Assembly (NCBI GenBank): GCA_021432605.1
Contig: MU271150.1
Location: 868,001 to 932,000 of the forward strand
Origin: Coniochaeta sp. PMI_546
Taxonomy: Eukaryota > Ascomycota > Sordariomycetes > Coniochaetales > Coniochaetaceae
DNA: 64,000 nt
Reading direction: 5' to 3'
Shown here: piece after piece, positions 34,669 to 45,440 of the stretch
Layout of the letters: every line of letters begins with the position of its first letter
Numbering within the stretch: the stretch's first letter is position 1
Translations under genes and position numbers: made by a program
The notes under the pieces: generated by a model
Seen by the model: only the letters and a program-made list of their open reading frames with translations
The model's database searches: none
Told to the model about the DNA's origin: nothing

Positions 34669-37187
34669 TCACCACCAACCCCTATCCGCCCCCTCAAACG
34701 CAAAGTTCAGCCCTATCGCCAAGAACAGACAGCCGCAGAGCACACTGGGGCCCCACTTGTCGTAGTACCTGGCCACCTTCCTCGTCCTGATCGCCTTGCT
34801 CCTGTAGAGATACACGCCCACCGCATAGCTCAGGCTGAGGAAGGCGAGCAGCGTAAACGCCCCCGCAACGATAAAGCTCGCCACCGTCGGCTTGGGCCCA
34901 AAGTTGAGCAGCGTCACGGCAATGGTGCCGATGTAGATCGAGTACTCCAGCTATTCCCACCAAAGAGTTTGTCAGCATTTAGTTCGAGGTGCAAAAAAAA
35001 CCAATAATCGAGCCTGTCAAGAAGTCAAGCAAGTTAAGAAAAAGTTCTTACCCAGCCCAAAAACGTCCGCTCCGCCGCAAAGTACACCTTGGGCTCGACC
35101 CTGACGGGGACGTAGATCTTCTTCCCCTTCGGCGCGCGGAAGCGCTTGGTAGTGATAGGCCCGCTGCCGAAGATCGTCTCCAGCCGCGCGTTGGGAGGGA
35201 TGGTGGATCCCTGCCGCGGCGTGATCCTGTGCAGGAACGAGACGAAGTTCCGCGCCGCGGCCCGGACGCTCGTGGACGCCAGGGTCTGGTAGTAGGCCAG
35301 CCCGCCGGCCCGCCGGGCCTCGGCCAGGCGGTCCTCGTCGTCTTCGTCTTCCGAGTCGTAGATGGGGTAGGCGTCGTCGCCGGCCGCGGCTTGGTCGGCG
35401 GTCTGGCCCTCGATGTCGGTCGGCAGTTGCAGCGGCCAGCCGTTGCGGTGGCGCGCGGCGCCCTGGGCGCTGGACTCGCCGTTGCGCTGGGGCTCGACGG
35501 CCTCTTCGTCGTCCGAGTCGTAGTCGTCCTCGTCGTCGGATGTGGTTGTTGTGCCTGAGTGTGCCGTCCGGGTGATGCCGAAGTCGTGGGACACGGGTTT
35601 GCGGATGTCGACGTCCATTTGCGGCATCCAGTACGGGAGCAGGTGGATGCGGTCCGGGAAGAGAGAGGCGACGCCGTGGATGAACTTGGAAAACTTCGGC
35701 ACCGCTTCCACCAGATGGCTGGCGATGAGTTGTCGCACCCATTCTGGCGGCTCTTGGCCCAGCTGCGTCTGCAGCTTGACTTCAAGCACCGCGTATGGGA
35801 ATCTGACAACGTCACCGGGTGGGAGCTGAGAGAACGGATAGTCGATGCCGATGTCAGTGCGGCGCCAGTTGTCGCCGGACCTCTTGACTCCATCCAGGTT
35901 GTCCTCGCGTACCATGGTCAACTCGGTATCCAACGAGATGCGCACGCGGGCATCGGCCGGCAACTGGAAGGCGGTACGGTTGTAGAACGATCTGCAGACA
36001 GGCTTGTAGCCCTTCTTGAGCACGGAGTACTGGATCTCGGCGGCCAGCCTCTCGTCCTCGGCGATTGCCTTGAGCGACTTCTTGCCTTCCTTCTTGGCCT
36101 TCTCGAATATGGCGGCCGGCAATAGCTCGCCGCGCATGTACGAGTTCACGTTCTTCTCCTTCAGGGAGAAACGCGCCTTGACCGACTTCTCGCCCGTCCA
36201 ATCCTCGCGGTGAGTCTTTCGTTCGACGAAGATTGTCTCGGTCTGCATGCCGCCGTACCACCGCAACCGTATGGCTTCGGCACCTTCTGTCTTCTTGAGA
36301 CGTCCTTCGTAGAGGTCCCACTTCTCTGGGTTGTCGTAGTAAATCGAGGTGATGGCGGAGTCTGCCGGTTCGAATTCCTTGCTCGCGTTGAAGACCAGGA
36401 CCGGAAGATGTTTGAGGATGATGAGTTTGAGCTCGGTAACATTGTCTGGATGCACCCAGTACTTGGTCGTGTGGCGGATAAAGCTCGCTTGACTTCCGCC
36501 AGCCGCACTATCGCCCTTGACGGGATTGCCTCTCGTCCGGACGAGATCGTAGAGCTTGGACAGCTTGACAACCGAGGCGTCGTAGTTCTCCTTGTAGAAA
36601 GGCTTGGCCTTGAGCCTCGACTCGAAGACGGGTTTGAGGTGCCAGCCCGTCAATTTCTGCCAACAGTCAGCTCCTGACAAGTGTATTAGTGGAAACGGAA
36701 GACTCACATCATGCTTCTTGATGATCTTATAGAACCCAGTATAGTTGACCTGGACAAACTTGGCGAGATCATGCACGTCGGCAATGATGTCACTCAAGTC
36801 CTCCTCGAGCAGTATAAACTCCTCCTCGGTAGGACCGTCTTGCCCCAACCCGCGCTCATTGAGCCGATTGACGACATCCCGCACCTCGCGCTCGCTCACT
36901 TGTATCCTCCGCGATATCTCGACGGCCTTGACCTGCTGCTTTGTGTGGACCTTCTCGAGCTCCGACTCGAGCTTCTCGACGAAGCGCGCCTCGTCATCCT
37001 CGGTCCATTCCGCCTTAGACAGCCGCCTGGCCTTCTTGCTGCCGCTTCCGCTGCCGCTGCCGCTACCGTTGGGCTCGAGCGGCGGGCCGGTGGCGTGCTT
37101 GAGGTCGTCTTTCAGGCCGTCGTAGTCGATGTAGTACCACTGGTACTCGCGGATGACGCTTGAGCGGAGCTGCTCTCCGAACTTCAT
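34669..37187 (-). CDS. vtc4: VTC4: vacuolar polyphosphate polymerase subunit
   Basis: Catalytic subunit of the vacuolar transporter chaperone complex, which makes polyphosphate from ATP and passes it into the vacuole. Exons 37187-36708, 36656-35052 and 34950-34669 give 788 aa (yeast Vtc4 is 721). The start is placed at [26 protein letters not shown], the standard SPX opening; an in-frame ATG lies 32 codons further up. The SPX domain spans about 1-195, with the inositol-pyrophosphate Lys cluster YKIIKKHDK. The central tunnel-type polymerase domain follows ([57 protein letters not shown]). An acidic linker and the C-terminal DUF202 membrane region come last, with three hydrophobic segments ([46 protein letters not shown]). 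The first intron (51 nt, stop-free) cuts KKHD|K. SPX carries a (GS)5 linker. Confidence 0.96.
37037..37069 (-). repeat. Gly-Ser coding repeat in the VTC4 SPX domain
   Basis: A run of alternating GGC/AGC-type codons encodes (GS)5 followed by KK, around SPX residues 40-50. It is a low-complexity linker between the first helices of SPX; variable linkers occur at this place in the family. Confidence 0.6.
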
Positions 37188-37880
37188 GACGATGACTCCC
37201 GGACGGGCCTTCCAATCAGAGGTCTCTCGTCTCGAATGCCAGCTTGCAGTACGGTTCTTGAAATCCTTAACTATTAGTCTCATGAAGGAGTGTTATGGAA
37301 AGCACGAGGCATAATCGCAGGGATTATGGCAGCTTGTGTGGCAGAGAGCAGACTTGGGAGGGGGGGAGCAATCGTCTCACCTATGAATTGTTCTCTGTGA
37401 CACTCTCGAAGGGGCTAGTGACGTGGATATATACTATTGACCCCTTGCTGATTCCATCGATTAATTGGACGGGTTGCCGTGTTGTCGCACTGAAGAAGTT
37501 TCCATCGCAGCTATCTCAGGCGCACATGTGCTTCTTTCGTCACGGTATCCCAGAACAAAGCGCTACCTCTCTTGGCAATTGGTCCCGCCCTTGGATGGGC
37601 ACGTTTTCGTCTCTCATCCGTCATTCGTCAATGGGACGAGAGAGCTTCAAAAGCTTACCCTTGTCGCTGCGGGGCCCACGCTCCAGGCCCCACGTACTAT
37701 TCCTGCAAGTGCAGGCATGGGCGGGGAGACCCGATACAGAAAAATATATTCAACCATCACAGTTTTGAGCTGTTGGTTTGGTTCGACCAGTCTCGGGTAC
37801 CTGTTAGGAATGCACACGCAAAAGCAAACAAGGCTGCAAACCCCTCAACCAACCAGATAAAACCCCAAGACCCATACAAG
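37188..37880. promoter_or_regulatory. Divergent promoter of vtc4 and rmt2
   Basis: 693 bp between the two start codons. It contains GCACGTTTTCG at 37599-37609, matching the CACGTT core with the flanks of the Pho4 site in the yeast PHO5 promoter, and a CACGTA at 37690. VTC4 belongs to the phosphate regulon in yeast, so control by a Pho4/NUC-1-type factor is plausible. That link is an inference. Confidence 0.4.
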
Positions 37881-39354
37881 ATGGACGACTCCATCTCCTC
37901 TCGCATATCTCCCTCCTGCCCGCCCGAGACCCAGCAGATCCTCACAGCATCATGGTCGCACGACGTCGCGACCGTAAAGAAACTCCTTGACACCCCCGGC
38001 CGTGCAAGTGCCCGCGACCCCGTAACCGGTGAGACGCCACTGCACGCCGCCATCCGCGCCCTCGGTCCTGTCCCCGGCCCAGAAGCCTCCGAAGAGGAGA
38101 AGGAGGAGGATGGGGCTGCGGTAGAAGCCGCCACAGCGACGGTGAAGGAGCTCTTCCTCTGGGGCGCGATATGGAACGATGTCGACGACCGCGACGAGAC
38201 GCCTGGCTGCTTGGCGGCTAGGCTGGGGAGGGAGGAGATGTATAACCTCTGCGTGGAGGCTGGGGTGAGGGCTGAGCTGCTGTTTGGCTTGTTTGAGGGG
38301 TATGAGGAGCTTGATTCTGGAGATGAGGAGATGGAGAATGGAGAAGAAGAAGAAGAGGAGGAGGGAGATCATGTTGAGATCGAGATGGAGGATGGGCATG
38401 CCAATGGTGCTCTAGAGGATGGAGAGGAGGCGCCGGAGCTGGTGCAAATAGCAGACAAGGAGCAAGCGCAAGAGGAGAAACAGACGAATGGGCAGGATGT
38501 CAACAGCGAGGAGTACCTGAGATCACACCTGACCTTGGACGACAGCAAGCTAGTCGACGAGGACGGAAACGGCGTCATGATGGCATGGGAGACGGACATC
38601 ATGCAGCAAAGCAAGGACGCCTTGCTCCCGGAGCCCCAGCAAGGGAAGAGGATACTCAACGTCGGCTTCGGCATGGGAATCATCGATTCCATGTTTGCCG
38701 ATACCAAGCCCGCGCAACACCACATCATCGAGGCTCACCCCGAGGTCTTGAAGCGGATATCGGCGCCTGACTCCAAGTTCGGAGCCGAGTGGGAGGCCAG
38801 CGGCCCGGAGCCGGGCGCGTACAAGGTGCACCAGGGGAAGTGGCAGGAGATCTGCCCGCTGCTGTTGGCTGAGGGTCTGGTGTACGACGCCATCTACTTC
38901 GACACGTTTGGCGAGGACTACAGCCAGCTTAAAGAGTTCTTTACGGACTATGTGCCCGGACTCCTTGACACCGATGGAGTCTTTGGCTTCTTCAACGGCC
39001 TAGGGGCGGACCGCAAGATTTGCTACGATGTGTATACGAAGGTTGTCGAGATGCATCTTGCTGATGCTGGACTCGATGTCGACTGGAAGGTCATTGATGT
39101 CGACCTCAAGGGCCTAGAGGAGGCTGGCAAGGGAGAGTGGGAGGGTGTGCGGAGGAGATATTGGACTCTTGACAGTGAGTTATATACCCATTCTAGTGAG
39201 CAATTTTGCGTCTGCACCACCGTCGTGCGTTTTGTACCGAGGATGCCAAGGACAGCATTCATCCGATGACGGGCGCTATCCCGACATGCTTGAGGAAATC
39301 CGTGCTAATTGTCGTGCAGAGTATCGTCTACCAGTTTGTACATTCCTTGGCTAA
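37881..39354 (+). CDS. rmt2: RMT2: protein arginine N5 (delta)-methyltransferase
   Basis: S-adenosylmethionine-dependent enzyme that methylates the delta nitrogen of arginine; in yeast the substrate is ribosomal protein L12. Exons 37881-39174 and 39320-39354 give 442 aa; the second exon is 35 nt and encodes the tail YRLPVCTFLG. The N-terminal third is ankyrin-like (residues about 1-110: ETPLHAAIRAL, DDRDETPGCLAARLG), as in yeast Rmt2. A strongly acidic insert follows at about 135-200 (EEMENGEEEEEEEGD). The methyltransferase domain starts near LDDSKLVDEDGNGVMMAWE, has the SAM motif I ILNVGFGMGIIDSMF, then HHIIEAHPEVL and YDAIYFDTFGEDYSQLKEFF. It shares its promoter region with vtc4 and ends 145 bp from the convergent hexokinase gene. 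Confidence 0.95.
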
Positions 39355-39498
39355 GCCATTCCCCGTACCATCAAACTTGGTCGATACTATCAATACCCAT
39401 GGTATGATACATGCTACCGCAAGCACTGCTCGTTGCATCATAAATCCTCCACCCCCATCAGACAAAAGCTGAGCGGCCCGTCAACCCTTAGCCGCCTC

Positions 39499-41339
39499 TC
39501 ACAAGTAATTCTCCGGGTGCAGGATCCCGTGCAGATTGCCCTCCTTCACACGCTGCAGAGTCAGCGCGGCAATCAGGGCAGCACCGACACCGCTTCCGTC
39601 CTCGGCGGCGAGGATCTCGATCGGGTCCTCCTCATTGGCATCCTTCTTCTCGGGCCAGTCCAGAATCTCGCGCAAGGCCTGTGCGCCGCGGGCCTTGAAG
39701 TGGGGGTACTTGTTGAACACCGATCCGTCGGCACCGACGTGGCAGGACGTGTAGCCCTTCTTCTTGCTGATGGCGGCAACGCCACAGGCTGAGAGACGGG
39801 CAGCGCGGGTGCCGATCAGCTCGGCTGTGCGGCGGATAAGCTCGAGCTCTTGGGGGTTGGGGGTAATCTGGAGCTTGGTCTGGAATAGCTCGTAGGTCTC
39901 GGCCAGGTTCTCGAAGGAGTCGCTTTGAACTTGTTAGCAGTTTAGATCAAAGAAAAAGTTGCGGCTTGGCCACTTACTCCTCGATAGCAGACAGGAATGA
40001 AGAATCAAGGCTGTAAGGGCGCCTGAGCTTGGAGATATCCTGCCCAGCAAACATATTGGATGCATGCTTCTCGTGCAAGTCCACCATGATCAAGCGGAAG
40101 ATTTCGCCCAAGTAGAGACCTGCGACCATCTTCTCGAATGCCTGTTGGCCTGGACGCGGAGAGTCCTTATCAATCATGACGTCGTAAGGTGTGCGAGGCA
40201 AGACCTTGTGCTCGTTGTCGAAGGCGCCCCACTCGCAGTTGATTGCCATAGGGGTGTCAGGGGGGAGGTTCATGTGTGCCAGCTTCGGGATCGAGCCGCA
40301 GTCCTCCATGTACGCTGCATTGCAGCCTGTGCCAAAGATACAGCCAATCTTCATCTTCGTGTCCGTATAAGCGGATGCAATCAGGGTACCAGTAGTATCG
40401 TTGATCAGAGCCGCAAGCTTGATGGGAACACCCTGGGCAGTCCGTGTCAGTCATTTTCTTGGTGTCGTTCAAGAGTTTTGTTCCATCATACCCTGCGCTC
40501 GAGAGCCGCCTCAAACATAGGGACCACATTATGACCTTCGACGCCATCAATATCAAAGCCCTTGGTCCATCGCTGCAGGACTCCCTCGTCGACGTAATTT
40601 TGGGTGGCAGGATAGGAGAAGGTGAAGCCCAGGGGCAATTTGCCTATCTTGTCATTGTTGCCGTGATGGGTCACAATGAACTGCTGCAGACAGTCGGCAA
40701 TGTAGTCCCACAGCTCGTCGGCGTCGCCGGTCTTGAGCTCCTCGGGCATACGGTACTTGGACTGGATGATGTCGAACTCGGACTTAGCCTCGGTCAAGGT
40801 GATCTCACAGACACGCAAGTTTGTACCGCCCATGTCGAGGGCCAGGTAGGTTCCGGTCTCATATCCGGTGGGGAACGACATGACCCATGTTGGGTTCATA
40901 GGCTGGCCTTAGTTAGCCATCCGTATCGGAACACAGTAGACTGGCCGGGACATACAATGCTTCCACCCTCCTTAGTCAGTCCTAGAATATACTTGTTAGA
41001 TGGACAAGCTATTCATCACTCATGCATATTTGTGAAACATACCTTTCGTAAGCTCCCGCTCAAACTGATCTGTGATCTCTTTGAGCTTGGCCGTATCAAC
41101 TGTGAACAGCTGCTCAAGCTGCTCAATTTCTTTAACCAGGTCTTTTGGAGCATCGTGGAACGAGCCTAGAGGGGGGGGGGGGGTGAGTCAGCAAAAGGCA
41201 CATGTCTTCATAGATAATGACATCAAAAGCCATCCTCACTGAGGGCGTGTCCATGGCGGTGGTCATGATGGTGATAGGAGTGAGATTTGGTTCGAGGAGC
41301 CAGAGCTTTGTCGTGGTTGAGTAAGGAGTGCATGCTCAT
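39499..41339 (-). CDS. Hexokinase
   Basis: Phosphorylates glucose and other hexoses with ATP at the entry of glycolysis. Six exons in phase: 41339-41240, 41165-41043, 40981-40956 (26 nt), 40902-40492, 40432-39978 and 39922-39499, giving 512 aa (fungal hexokinases run near 490). Motifs: LALDMGGTNLRVCEI (phosphate 1), LGFTFSYPATQ (sugar-binding loop), AALINDTTGTLIASAY (phosphate 2), GTGCNAAYMED, INCEWGAFD, and the adenosine region GADGSVFNKYPHF...EDGSGVGAALIAAL. The start chosen (MSMHSLLNHDKALAPRTKS) adds a His-rich peptide (HHHDHRHGH) before the usual helical start SFHDAPKDLVKEIEQLEQLF. Intron 1 has 13 consecutive C residues just before its acceptor. No mitochondrial signal is evident. Confidence 0.95.
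41171..41183 (-). repeat. 13-base homopolymer at the hexokinase intron 1 acceptor
   Basis: G13 on the plus strand, read as C13 in the hexokinase transcript, followed by TCTAG and exon 2. It sits where the polypyrimidine tract should be. Confidence 0.8.
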
Positions 41340-43207
41340 GCCGCTTGAGGAGTGCTCCGTGAGACGGAAGTGATAGGGAAGGAGGTAAGGTAGCTAGTCG
41401 GTCCGTGTATATAATGGGATGTGTGCCTATAGGGGAGCGTTCAACAGAGATCAAGCGATTGAGAGAAGGAATATTGCAGTCTAGGGATGTAAGAACCAGA
41501 AAGCCACTGGCTGTCTTTCGAGTATGTGACCAGGTGATGCCCGATCGCTCGATCTATCGTTGTATAAGGTTCCCAAGTCGATAGAGGATCCCTGTTGCCG
41601 CCACTCGGACCGATGCTGCAGGTACTTCTCGCAGGTACCTCTACCGACAGTCGCGGAGAAGTCGGATTGGGGAATATGACAGCTCACACACCACGGCACT
41701 GGCACCCTCTTAAGTTCCTTCTGGATGTTTAAATGGTCGACCACCTCTACAGCAGCAAGATCGAAGAGCCACCAGCAATGACACACAGCCACATTTACTG
41801 CTTCTCTATTCCGCAGACTGGCAAGCGAGCGGTACTCGGAACCTGCGCCTGCGTCCAGGAAGATGTCATGATGCGATGCGACGGCAGGTGTAACCGAGAG
41901 ACGCTGCCCGCGTATGCGAGAAGCCTAGGAGGGGGTGTGCAAGCACCAAAACCAAAAAAAGAAGCAGAGGGAACGATGAAAGTGTAATCACCAGGTGGAC
42001 ATGCCGGGACGAAGTTCGAATTGCACTTACTTGATCCCCTGCGGGAGGTCTTCTTAGGACCGGTCCCGACCATGGTTCGAGTTGTTCTTGGAAGTTGCTC
42101 CTCTGGAATTGTGCACCGAAAATTGCGAGGCGTGGAAGTGTCGAATATCGCGTCAAAACCCTCGAGCGAGATAAAGTGCGAAAGATACGCCAGTTGTCAA
42201 TCCAACGGAACTTTAGGGAATAGCTTCTCCAGGCATATGACGTCAGCACGGACCAAGTCTTCGATGTTTGGTCTTATCTAAAAGGGACCTTGAGCGCCTG
42301 GTGACCCTTGATATATATCTCGAGGAGGTTCAGAGAAGAAAGCCGGAATGGTACGAGTTGTGTGAATTACAAGTGCGAGAATTTCAGCTTTTGTGGCATG
42401 CCCATCTCGCGCGATAAGGTGACCGTATGTATATTTACAACTCAGACGTGACTTATTGAGAAAGAATCTCGTGTGCCCCTTACTCAGCTAGCAGCAATTC
42501 CAAAGCCTACACTACATGTCGGCGTGGGATATTACCTGGTCACTACCAAGGACAGTGGCCAAGTGGTCGGCATAGCTGCAGCAGACCGAACCAAACAACA
42601 TACAGTACACAAATGTCGAGGTGAGGGGCATGGTGGGCGACAGCAGTTCTCCACGAAGCTTGGCACGCGAGTGAAACCAGCGGTTGGAGTATAGAGCTCG
42701 GAGAGGTTTGCACTTCCGAGTATATATACGACAAGCCTGGACAAGCAAGCCTGTTCCGTTGCAGATATGGCTAGCTGTTTTCCCTGTTAAAGCAGTGAAT
42801 TCGGCACACAATGTACAGATACTGAAAGAAAGACCGTCAGATGTCTCCTGTCATCGGAAGTTGTCATGGTGGGGATGTTCGTCCTACAACTTAGAGGTAA
42901 TTTCTTCCGATATTCAGCCTCAGAGCACCCCCACTGCGGGGTTATTGATGAGGCGCAGGCAGAACTTGGGGGATGTGGCTCATGATGCCGCTAGCGTGCC
43001 AAGGAGATACGACAGGGTTTGAGGAGGTCCGGGCGCTGAATTTAGCGACGTAGCTTCTTTGGATTCGTAGCTGTTGTTTGAGGACAGCGATATGGTTCCT
43101 TCCGTGATGCTTTGACGAACATCGCCATCCTCCGCCCAATCTCAAAGGTTTTCCTTCCCTGCCACAAGTGGCATATCTATGAGTGGTCTTCACTCTAATT
43201 GCCCACC
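41340..43207. other. Divergent intergenic region, hexokinase and OST1
   Basis: 1.87 kb holding both promoters. Short open frames on either strand show no known domain and no consistent splice support. No gene or RNA recognised. Confidence 0.5.
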
Positions 43208-44787
43208 ATGAAGACACTGGCAGTCTTCTCCGCTGTCCTCTCTTTGCTGGCAACGGCGTCTGCGAGCTCAGAATCCAAGACAAACCTCCCGTCGACATTC
43301 AAGCCGCCACAGGTCTTCAAGAACGCCAATCTGGTGCACGTCATCTCTGTGGAGAAGAACTACGTCAAGGAGAACATCAATGTCTTGATTGAGAACATTG
43401 ACAAGGAGGCGCAAGATGAATATTACCTGCCTTTCACTGGCAATCAGATGTCGAGAGTAGGAGGCTTTGAGGTTAAGGATCGCAAAGATGCGACTCTCGG
43501 CTCGTTCACAGTAGAAGCGGTAGAGTTTGATCCGGAGAGGTGAGGATAGAGTACTCGTACAAAAGACCGCTGGCCCTTGCTAATTCTAGCTCACAAACAG
43601 CGACATCCAGTACTACCGCATTCATCTACCAACGCCGCTCAAGCCGGGTGCTCAGCAGACGTTGGGAATCACGTACTACGTTCTGAAGGCATATAGCCCG
43701 CTCCCCGCATCCATCGCCCAGGACGAGCAGCAATATCTCACTTACTCGTTCTCGGCATATGTCCCATCTGTGTACACAACCTCGAAACAGAAGACTGAAG
43801 TCAAATTCCCATCCTCCGTTATCCCAGACTATACCAAGCTCCCCGGAAGCGGAGATGTCAAGGAGTTTCCCCAAAAGCAGGGCTCCAAGCTCACATACGG
43901 CCCGTTCGATGAGAAGCCAGCCGGCGCTGCCGAACCTGTCGAAGTTCGATTCGAGTTCACGAAGCCCGTCAACCACGTTTCCGAGTTGGAGCGTGACATC
44001 GAGGTCAGCCATTGGGGCGGCAATGTGGCGTTCGAGGAGCGATACACTCTCTACCACCGCGGAGCCAACCTCTCGAACCTCTTCAACCGAGTCAAGTGGG
44101 CGCAGCAGCAGTACTACAACCCGATCTCATACGCACTGAAGGAGTTGAAGTTCCCCCTCAGGGTGGGCAGTGCAGATGCTTACTTCACGGACGTTATCGG
44201 GAACGTGTCGACGTCTAAATTCCGGAGCAACAAGCGGGAGGCTCTCCTCGAGATCAAGCCGAGATATCCTCTGTTTGGCGGCTGGAAGTACCCCTTCACG
44301 ATCGGGTGGAACGCGGATGCCAAGAACTTTCTTCGCAGGGTGTCTGGCAGTAGCTACGTTCTCAACGTTCCGTTCCTGGAGGGCCCAAAGCAGGCCGAGG
44401 GTTTCGAGTATGAGAATGTGGTATTACGCGTCGTCCTCCCGGAAGGTGCCGAGTAAGTTTCTTCTCCGTCCGACGGCAATAACTGCACACCTTCTAACAA
44501 AATTCTGCAGGAACGTTAAGTATCTCACCACCATCCCTTCCTCCTCCATCACAGAGGCCAAGGTCGAGATCCACAAGACTTTCCTGGACACTATCGGGCG
44601 GACAACGCTCGTCATCAAGGCACGGAACTTGGTTGACGACTTCCGGGATCGGGAGCTGATTGTCACGTATGACTATTCTCTCATGGCCAGCCTGCGCAAG
44701 CCTGTGATTATCTTTTCAAGCGTGCTTGCTGTCTTCGCGGCTGCTTGGGTTATTGGGGGAGTTGAGATGAAGTTCTCCAAGAACTAG
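43208..44787 (+). CDS. ost1: OST1/ribophorin I, oligosaccharyltransferase subunit
   Basis: ER membrane subunit of the oligosaccharyltransferase complex that N-glycosylates nascent proteins. Exons 43208-43539, 43601-44452 and 44511-44787 (phases 2 and 2) give 486 aa, matching yeast Ost1 (476). The start ATG follows CACC and begins a signal peptide, MKTLAVFSAVLSLLATASAS. The luminal ribophorin domain has FKNANLVHVISVEKNYVKENI, LGITYYVLKAYSPLPASI, ERDIEVSHWGGNVAFEERYTL and PRYPLFGGWKYPFTIGWN. Near the C-terminus a single membrane span (PVIIFSSVLAVFAAAWVIGGV) is followed by a very short cytosolic tail, MKFSKN, as in yeast Ost1. Confidence 0.96.
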
Positions 44788-45440
44788 AGCGGCGGACCTT
44801 GACGCAGCTGGCTGACGAGGATTCGGAGCTAGTCTTTCGCATGTACACTGTAGAATATCAGGACAAGGATCAAAAGCAATGACTTGATGGCAACTGGTTC
44901 CACACATGACAAGTGAAGAGTGCTTGAGACTGTCGTTCCATGTGTCTGTACAGAATTGAAGCACAAGAAGGGGGGCCAAGCGGTTGGGAAGACATTCCGA
45001 GGTATGGACAATAGATACCGTCAGAGTCGAACTGGTTGTTCTGCGTTTGGTTCGAGAAACTTGCAGATAACAATTTGACCTCAGCGAGGTTTAATTCCGT
45101 GTCAATACCTACGTATCTAAAGCTATCATGGAATCAATGGAGAGCATCGCTTTGTGAGTCACCGTTAGCCGCAACCTCTGCGCTAGCTGAAAGCTCGAGC
45201 GTCCAGGCCCAGTCCCCAGAAGTGGGTCTCAAGCTTTCTCAACCTCATCCCAAAAAGTCACGGTCCAGATTCTACATCAACGTTAATGGACCTCGTACCA
45301 ACAGCCTTTACGGAGCCGTGATCGCATTGCCTACGCGCTTCTTGCTTCTTGCTGCCCGCCTCGCCAAAGCTAGAAGCTGCTGTTACAAGACTCGCACAAT
45401 CACATCCCAAAAGCAGCATCCAGCAGCACCCACCGCCACA
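44788..45440. other. Intergenic; leader and promoter of the THO7-like gene
   Basis: OST1 3' region and the upstream region of the next gene. The next gene's frame is open from 45036 but lacks conserved sequence before the Met at 45441. Confidence 0.5.

Noticed and set aside
37188-37283. Upstream in-frame ATG of VTC4
   Set aside because: SPX proteins begin MKFG, which is found at 37187; the extra 32 residues are not SPX-like.
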